35,692 bases of DNA from an uncultured Bacillota bacterium. Its GTDB lineage: Bacteria > Bacillota > Clostridia > Oscillospirales > Oscillospiraceae. Where the stretch lies: assembly GCA_947645675.1 (NCBI GenBank), contig CANSDP010000020.1:1-35692 (forward strand). Direction: 5' to 3'. This document shows, piece by piece, positions 31,325 to 35,692 of this stretch (positions within the stretch are counted from its first letter, which is position 1; each line of letters starts with the position of its first letter). The notes beneath the pieces were generated by a model. That model ran no database searches and was not told the DNA's origin. It was given only the letters and a program-made list of their open reading frames with translations. A program made the translations under genes and the position numbers.

Positions 31325-32677
31325 TTAGCCGGTAATAAGGGGCCGGGTCCCCTCCGCCCGCTGGATCCAGTCCAGCAGCCGCTCCCGCAGCTCCTCCTTC
31401 ACCTGGACATAGGCGGGGTCGGCCACCACGTTGTTCAGCTGGTGGGGGTCCTTCTCCATGTCATAGAGGAAGTCGTCGGCGTACACGTCCGCCGCCGCCG
31501 CCTCGCCGCCGTTTACGCCGGGGGCGTAGACGGAGTAGGTATACCGGGCCGTGCGGATACACCGGCCTACCCGGCTCTCGGAGATCTGCGCGAAAACCTC
31601 ATTGGGTCTATTATCGTCCTTTTTCTCCAGCACGTCAAGGAGGTTTTCCCCGATCATGGCGTCCCCCACGTCCACCCCGGCCAGGGCCAGGATGGTCTTG
31701 GGCAGGCTGGCGGTGCTCACCAGCTCCTCCACGGCGATTCCCCCCTTGAAGGGCCCGCCGGCAATGACCAAGGGCACATGGAGGGCCGCGTCATGACAGG
31801 AGCGCTTGTAGTCGTCGTAGCCGTTGAGGTGGGAGTCCCGGTTGCGGGTGAGGAAGTGGGAGCCGTGGTCGGAGGCGAAGATGATGACCGTGTTCTCATA
31901 CAGTCCCTTCTCCTTCAGCCTGGCTACCAGACGGCCCAGGTTCTCGTCCAGACTGGCGCACTGGCCCAGGTAGTCGGGATACTCCTCTGCCGCGTTGCCC
32001 CCCAGAGCCTTCAGGTCCTCGGGCAGGACAAAGTCCTTGAACCGCTCCTTGGAGCCCTCCGGCCCCTCATAGTGCTTGCGGTCGTTCTGGTGGTGGGGCT
32101 CGATCTGAGAGATGGTCATGAAGAAGGGCTTTTTCCCGTCGTACTGGTCGAAGAAGTCCAGAGCCATGTCGTTGATGCAGTCGGCCCGGTAGCCCTTAAA
32201 GTCCACCCGCTGGTCGTTTTCGTCAAAGACAAAGCCGTCGTAGCCGTGGGAGGTGAACTCCAGCACATCGGCGGCGCGCCAGAAGCCGGTGTAGCCCCCC
32301 CGCAGCTGGCGGGGAATGGCGGTGACGGTGTGGTCAATCCTGGGGGGCTTCTCCAGCTCCCCGTCGCTGGCCAGGTGCCACTTGCCGATGTAGGCGGTCT
32401 CATAGCCCGCCTCCTCGATATAGCTGCCCAGGGTTTTTACCCCGGCGGGCAGCATGATGTTGTTGCGGAAGCAGCCCGTTTCGGTGGGCCACTTGCCCGT
32501 CTGGAACAGGGCCCGGCAGGGGCCGCACACCGGCTGGGGGGAGAAGGCGTTGTCAAACTTGACCCCCTCCCGGGCCAGCCGGTCCAGACTTGGCGTGATG
32601 TCCAGGGGCTGGCCGAAGCAGCCGCAGGTGTCCCAGCGCTGCTGGTCGGTAAAATAGAAAATAATGTTGTTGGGCAT
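31325..32677 (-). CDS. Cys-type sulfatase, cytoplasmic
   Basis: Hydrolyses a sulfate ester. The 450-residue protein has the family N-terminus IIFYFTDQQRWDTCG with metal ligand Asp11, the signature CGPCRALFQTG (pattern C-x-P-x-R-x4-TG) with Cys51 as the residue turned to formylglycine, GKWHL, and the second metal site FASDHGSH. There is no signal peptide: the chain starts directly at the first core strand, so it should act inside the cell on an imported substrate. AGGAGG precedes ATG, which lies three bases after the tctA stop. The anaerobic maturase at 3700-4806 could activate it. The substrate is unknown; phosphonate or phosphodiester hydrolysis occurs in related enzymes. Confidence 0.9.
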   Translation of the reverse strand: MPNNIIFYFTDQQRWDTCGCFGQPLDITPSLDRLAREGVKFDNAFSPQPVCGPCRALFQTGKWPTETGCFRNNIMLPAGVKTLGSYIEEAGYETAYIGKWHLASDGELEKPPRIDHTVTAIPRQLRGGYTGFWRAADVLEFTSHGYDGFVFDENDQRVDFKGYRADCINDMALDFFDQYDGKKPFFMTISQIEPHHQNDRKHYEGPEGSKERFKDFVLPEDLKALGGNAAEEYPDYLGQCASLDENLGRLVARLKEKGLYENTVIIFASDHGSHFLTRNRDSHLNGYDDYKRSCHDAALHVPLVIAGGPFKGGIAVEELVSTASLPKTILALAGVDVGDAMIGENLLDVLEKKDDNRPNEVFAQISESRVGRCIRTARYTYSVYAPGVNGGEAAAADVYADDFLYDMEKDPHQLNNVVADPAYVQVKEELRERLLDWIQRAEGTRPLITG

Positions 32678-32680
32678 TTG

Positions 32681-34183
32681 TCAGTCCTCCTTCTGTGTGG
32701 CGGCTTTCCGTTCCTTCACCTTGCCCCGGACAATGGTGCCCACCGCCGCCACGATGAGGACCAGGAAGATGATGCAGTAGACGCTGCTGAAAAAGATGCT
32801 GGGATTGCCGTTGGAGATGAGCAGGGCCCGGCGGAAGTTGGTCTCGGTCATGCTGCCCAGCACCAGGCCAAGCAGGATGGGCACCGGAGGCAGCTCCAGC
32901 TTGCGCAGAACCCAGGACAGGATGCCGAAAATCAGGGCCACGCCCACATCGAAGTAATTCCCGTTGACAGAGTAGGCCCCCGCAAAGCAGAAAATGACGA
33001 TAATGGGGGTGAGGATTTCCTGGGGAATAGATACCACCTTGGCAAAGAGGGTAGTGAGGAACTTGCCCTGGAGGCACATAAAGATATTCACCAGAATCAG
33101 GCCCAGCATAATGGCGTACATAATGTCCCCCTGGGTGGTGAACAGGCTCAGGCCGGGGTTCAGGCCGTTGATCATCAGAGCGGAGAGCATAATGGCCACC
33201 GTGCCGTCCCCGGGGATGCCCAGGGTGAGCAGGGGGATCAGGGTGGCGCCGGTGACGGCGTTGTTGGCCGACTCGGCGGCGGCGACGCCCTCCACGGAGC
33301 CGTGGCCGAACTCCTCCGGGTGCTTGGACATATTCTTGGCGGTGTTGTAGCTGAACCAGGAGGCCTCTGACGCCCCGGTACCCGGAATGATGCCCACCAG
33401 CACGCCGATGATAGAGGAGAGCAGCACAGGCCGGGCCATGCGCTTATACTCCGCCTTGGTGATGACTCCGTCGTCCTTGATCTGGGTGGCGTCCAGGTTG
33501 AGCCGGTCCAGCCGCCGCTCCGCCTTGGCCATGATCTCCACCAGGGCGAACAGGCCGATGAGGCAGATGGCCAGGTCCAGCCCCAGGTAGAGGCGGGAGA
33601 TACCGAAGGTAAAGCGGTCGTAGCTGGTCATGGGGTCGGAGCCCACGCAGGAGATGAGCAGGCCCAGACAGGCGGAGATGAGACCCTTGATCATGCTCTT
33701 GCCCGACACGCCGGCGATGATGGTCAGGCCGAAGACGCAGACCATAAAGTACTCCGCCGTGCCCAGCTGGGCGGCGATTTTCGCCACCTGGGGACCCAGG
33801 AACAGCAGCATCAGGGCGGAGAAAATCCCGCCGAAGGTGGAGGCGTACAGGGCGATTTTCAGCGCCGCCTTGGTACGGCCCCGCTCTGAGAGGGGGTGTC
33901 CGTCCAGCATGGTGGCCGCGGCGTGGGGAGTGCCGGGGGTGTTGATGAGGATGGCGGACACGCTGCCGCCGTAACCGCCGGCGCAGTAGATGCCCAGCAG
34001 GAACATCATGCCGGGGATGGCGGACATGGAGTAGGTGACGGGCAGGAAGAGGATGACGCACAGGATGACGCTCAAACCGGGGATGGCCGCGAATACCGAG
34101 CCGATGAACACGCCGATATTGATCCACAGGATGTTTTCCAGCGTAAACAGCAGGCCGGTGGCCGGAATGATATGCTGAAGCAT
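32681..34183 (-). CDS. tctA: Tripartite tricarboxylate transporter large permease
   Basis: Main transport subunit, 500 residues with about 11 hydrophobic segments, full length. Family marks are FIGSVFAAIPGLSVILCVILFLP near the N-terminus, GGSVSAILINTPGTPHAAATMLDGHPL, and in the second half GIIPGTGASEASWFSY and LIPLLTLGIPGDGTVAIML. Ion-gradient-driven uptake together with TctB and the binding protein TctC. The start has GGAGGGGG upstream, 15 bases after the tctB stop. Located between tctB and the sulfatase with almost no spacing, so sulfatase and transporter are made together. Confidence 0.95.
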   Translation of the reverse strand: MLQHIIPATGLLFTLENILWINIGVFIGSVFAAIPGLSVILCVILFLPVTYSMSAIPGMMFLLGIYCAGGYGGSVSAILINTPGTPHAAATMLDGHPLSERGRTKAALKIALYASTFGGIFSALMLLFLGPQVAKIAAQLGTAEYFMVCVFGLTIIAGVSGKSMIKGLISACLGLLISCVGSDPMTSYDRFTFGISRLYLGLDLAICLIGLFALVEIMAKAERRLDRLNLDATQIKDDGVITKAEYKRMARPVLLSSIIGVLVGIIPGTGASEASWFSYNTAKNMSKHPEEFGHGSVEGVAAAESANNAVTGATLIPLLTLGIPGDGTVAIMLSALMINGLNPGLSLFTTQGDIMYAIMLGLILVNIFMCLQGKFLTTLFAKVVSIPQEILTPIIVIFCFAGAYSVNGNYFDVGVALIFGILSWVLRKLELPPVPILLGLVLGSMTETNFRRALLISNGNPSIFFSSVYCIIFLVLIVAAVGTIVRGKVKERKAATQKED

Positions 34184-34198
34184 AAGCCGTCCCCCTCC

Positions 34199-34714
34199 TT
34201 AAAAGTCCACGCCCAGGGCGAAGCGGAAGGCGGCCCAGATAGCCACCGCCAGCACCAGGGTAATGACGTAGTAGGACCTCTTCCGGCACCGGAAGTAGAG
34301 CAGAAAGCCCAGACAGCAGAAGACCGCGCCCACCACAAACAGGCCGGTGAGCTTGCTGAGCAGATAGGTGACCACCAGGATGCCCAGGATCACCAGAGCC
34401 TTGATCTCCACCTGAATGTTGATCACCTTCCAGTTCAGGGGCTGCTTTGTGGCCAGCTTATACAGCTCCTTGCCGATGAGCATGGCACAGCACAGCAGCA
34501 TTACCACCGTCAGGAGCGTGGGGAAGGCCCGTCCGTTCACCACGTCCTTCTCGGAAATTGCCACCTGGTCCGGCATGACCAGCAAAACGCCGAGGCCCAC
34601 AAGGAAAAATACAACGCCGGTCACCAGATCGACTGGGATACGAATCTCTTTCTCATGCAGCTTCCGGCCCCAGGAATCCATGCGGCCGTTAAACTGCTCC
34701 ACCCATTTGCTCAT
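34199..34714 (-). CDS. tctB: Tripartite tricarboxylate transporter small permease
   Basis: Small membrane subunit of the same transporter. The 171-residue chain has a soluble N-terminus of about 28 residues and then four hydrophobic segments (about 30-47, 64-82, 105-121 and 124-140, with one more near the end), the normal TctB plan. AAAGGAGG is seven or eight bases before ATG. Sequence conservation in this family is low, so the call rests on topology and on its place between tctC and tctA. Confidence 0.88.
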   Translation of the reverse strand: MSKWVEQFNGRMDSWGRKLHEKEIRIPVDLVTGVVFFLVGLGVLLVMPDQVAISEKDVVNGRAFPTLLTVVMLLCCAMLIGKELYKLATKQPLNWKVINIQVEIKALVILGILVVTYLLSKLTGLFVVGAVFCCLGFLLYFRCRKRSYYVITLVLAVAIWAAFRFALGVDF

Positions 34715-34745
34715 GGGGGACCTCCTTTCTGGACTTCAAAATAAA

Positions 34746-34786
34746 GCAGGGGATGGGCGGGGGCTGATCCCGATCCCATCCCCTGC
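34746..34786 (-). other. 12-bp hairpin between tctC and tctB
   Basis: GCAGGGGATGGG pairs with CCCATCCCCTGC, with more GC pairing (CGGGG, CCCCG) inside. It follows the binding-protein gene and precedes the permeases, as the stem at 10291 does in the TRAP operon. Confidence 0.7.
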
Positions 34787-34807
34787 ATGACATACGCAGC
34801 GTTCGGA

Positions 34808-35692
34808 TTAGCCGGCAACGATATCCTTATACTCGTTGACGATATTCTTCACGTTTTCCACATGGGCCTCCACGTCCTCCACGGACATGGTGTCCACCTC
34901 CAGAAGCATGGTGTTGTGGAGCCAGTCGGCGACCTCCTGGTCGGCCAGGATCTTGCCGTAGAGCTCCTTCAGCTCCTTCACCTTGTCCTCGTCGGTGCCG
35001 GCCCGGGCCATGACGAAGCAGCGGTTGCGGAAGTAGGGGTAGCCATGCTGGCCCACGCCCTCAACACCGGCGAAGGGGCCGTTGGCAACGTCGTTCTCGT
35101 CGAAGGCGCAGACCACGGTGACGCCCTTCTGCTGATAGGTCTCCAGAATCTGGGACTGGTGGGAGACGGCGAACTGGGTCTCGCCCCGGGCCACGGCCTG
35201 GGCGGCCTCAGCGGCGGACTGATAGGGGGTGAGCTTCAGTTTGTCGCCCGCGCCCATGGAGCCGAACAGGGCGGCGGCCAGGAAGGCCTCGGAGCTGGTG
35301 GCGCCGTTGACGGCCACGCTGATCTCGTTGCCCGCCTCCACATAGGCCTTCAGGTCGGCGATGTTATTGATGTTCAGCTTGGCGTCGGCGGACAGGACAA
35401 AGATGGAGGAGTACAGGTTCTCCACAAAGACAAAGTCCTCATAGCTGAACTGCATCTTGCTGGGGTCCAGGATGGTGGTAATGGACAGAAGGCCCTCGCC
35501 CACAAACACCAACTCGGTGTCGTTGGCCTTGGTGTCGGCCACCCAGGTGTTCACGGTGGCGGCGTCGCCCTTGATGGCCTCGGCCACCAGGGTGATGGTG
35601 TCGGAATAGCTGGTGGACTTGGTGGCGGCCTGCTGGCTCACCATAGCGGCCACGCCGGAGGGAGCCCAGGGGCAGGTGACCTTCCAGGTGGC
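34808..35692 (-). CDS. tctC: Tripartite tricarboxylate transporter binding protein, N-terminus off the right edge
   Basis: Extracytoplasmic binding subunit (Bug family); 294 residues are visible. The frame is open to the last base of the window, and the residues before the first internal Met (TWKVTCPWAPSGVA) match the first beta strand and ligand loop of the family (CPWAPGG), so the signal peptide and perhaps 30-40 residues are missing. The usual pattern of the second half is present: AVNGATSSEAFLAAALFG, LTPYQSAAEAAQAVARGETQFAVSHQSQI and HGYPYFRNRCFVMARAGT. The loop reads PSG rather than the common PGG. Bug proteins bind carboxylates; the linked sulfatase raises the option of a sulfated or sugar-acid ligand. 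Confidence 0.88.
   Translation of the reverse strand, partial: ATWKVTCPWAPSGVAAMVSQQAATKSTSYSDTITLVAEAIKGDAATVNTWVADTKANDTELVFVGEGLLSITTILDPSKMQFSYEDFVFVENLYSSIFVLSADAKLNINNIADLKAYVEAGNEISVAVNGATSSEAFLAAALFGSMGAGDKLKLTPYQSAAEAAQAVARGETQFAVSHQSQILETYQQKGVTVVCAFDENDVANGPFAGVEGVGQHGYPYFRNRCFVMARAGTDEDKVKELKELYGKILADQEVADWLHNTMLLEVDTMSVEDVEAHVENVKNIVNEYKDIVAG

Noticed and set aside
1..35692. CRISPR array, rRNA genes, insertion sequence
   Set aside because: No regularly spaced repeat-spacer array, no rRNA segment and no transposase were seen on either strand.

Overview
The window is a GC-rich stretch (about 60 % by eye) of a Gram-positive anaerobe, most likely a gut Clostridia member of the Oscillospiraceae type (Flavonifractor, Lawsonibacter or Oscillibacter-like). 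The evidence is indirect: SLH-domain surface proteins, sigma-A promoters with strong AGGAGG ribosome sites, a T-box leader, a GAAC-type SOS box, a single-chain glycyl-tRNA synthetase, a GlpP-type antiterminator and oxygen-sensitive radical SAM enzymes. The species is inference. No phage, transposase or CRISPR array is visible; the gene order looks chromosomal.

Layout. 1-3.7 kb: a large SLH surface protein (start off the left edge) facing a small phage-tail-fibre-like gene. 3.7-5.6 kb: an anaerobic sulfatase-maturating radical SAM enzyme divergent from a GlpP-type antiterminator. 5.6-12.3 kb: a carboxylate block with a malate/lactate dehydrogenase of the Ldh2 type, malic enzyme, a HAD phosphatase and a complete TRAP transporter (dctP, dctQ, dctM). 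12.3-15.3 kb: a YcxB-like protein, two tandem MgtC/SapB proteins, and a DUF2089 regulator with a membrane partner. 15.3-19.5 kb, minus strand: XRE regulator, two DERN-motif membrane proteins, RluA pseudouridine synthase, phosphosugar mutase and a DtxR/MntR regulator. 19.9-23.7 kb: a second SLH protein and a second fibre-like gene, in the same arrangement as the first pair.

23.7-27.7 kb, minus strand: a radical SAM/DUF4130 DNA-repair pair behind a promoter carrying two LexA-like boxes, then an Lsa-type ABC-F ribosome-protection protein with a leader peptide. 27.8-30.2 kb: tRNA-Ala(CGC), a glycine T-box, a small unknown gene and glycyl-tRNA synthetase. 30.2 kb to the right edge, minus strand: a tripartite tricarboxylate transporter (tctC cut by the edge, tctB, tctA), a cytoplasmic Cys-type sulfatase and a GntR/LacI-type regulator.

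How the parts connect. The sulfatase needs formylglycine maturation, and the only maturase in view lies 27 kb away, so the two probably act in trans. The Ldh2, malic enzyme and TRAP genes could import a 2-hydroxy or C4 acid and bring it to pyruvate. The most unusual items are the duplicated SLH/fibre-like module with its conserved upstream block, the SOS-type control of the repair pair, the attenuator before the ABC-F gene, the self-regulated XRE/DERN membrane operon, and small GTAGGG palindromic repeats whose ends form the stop codons of two genes.
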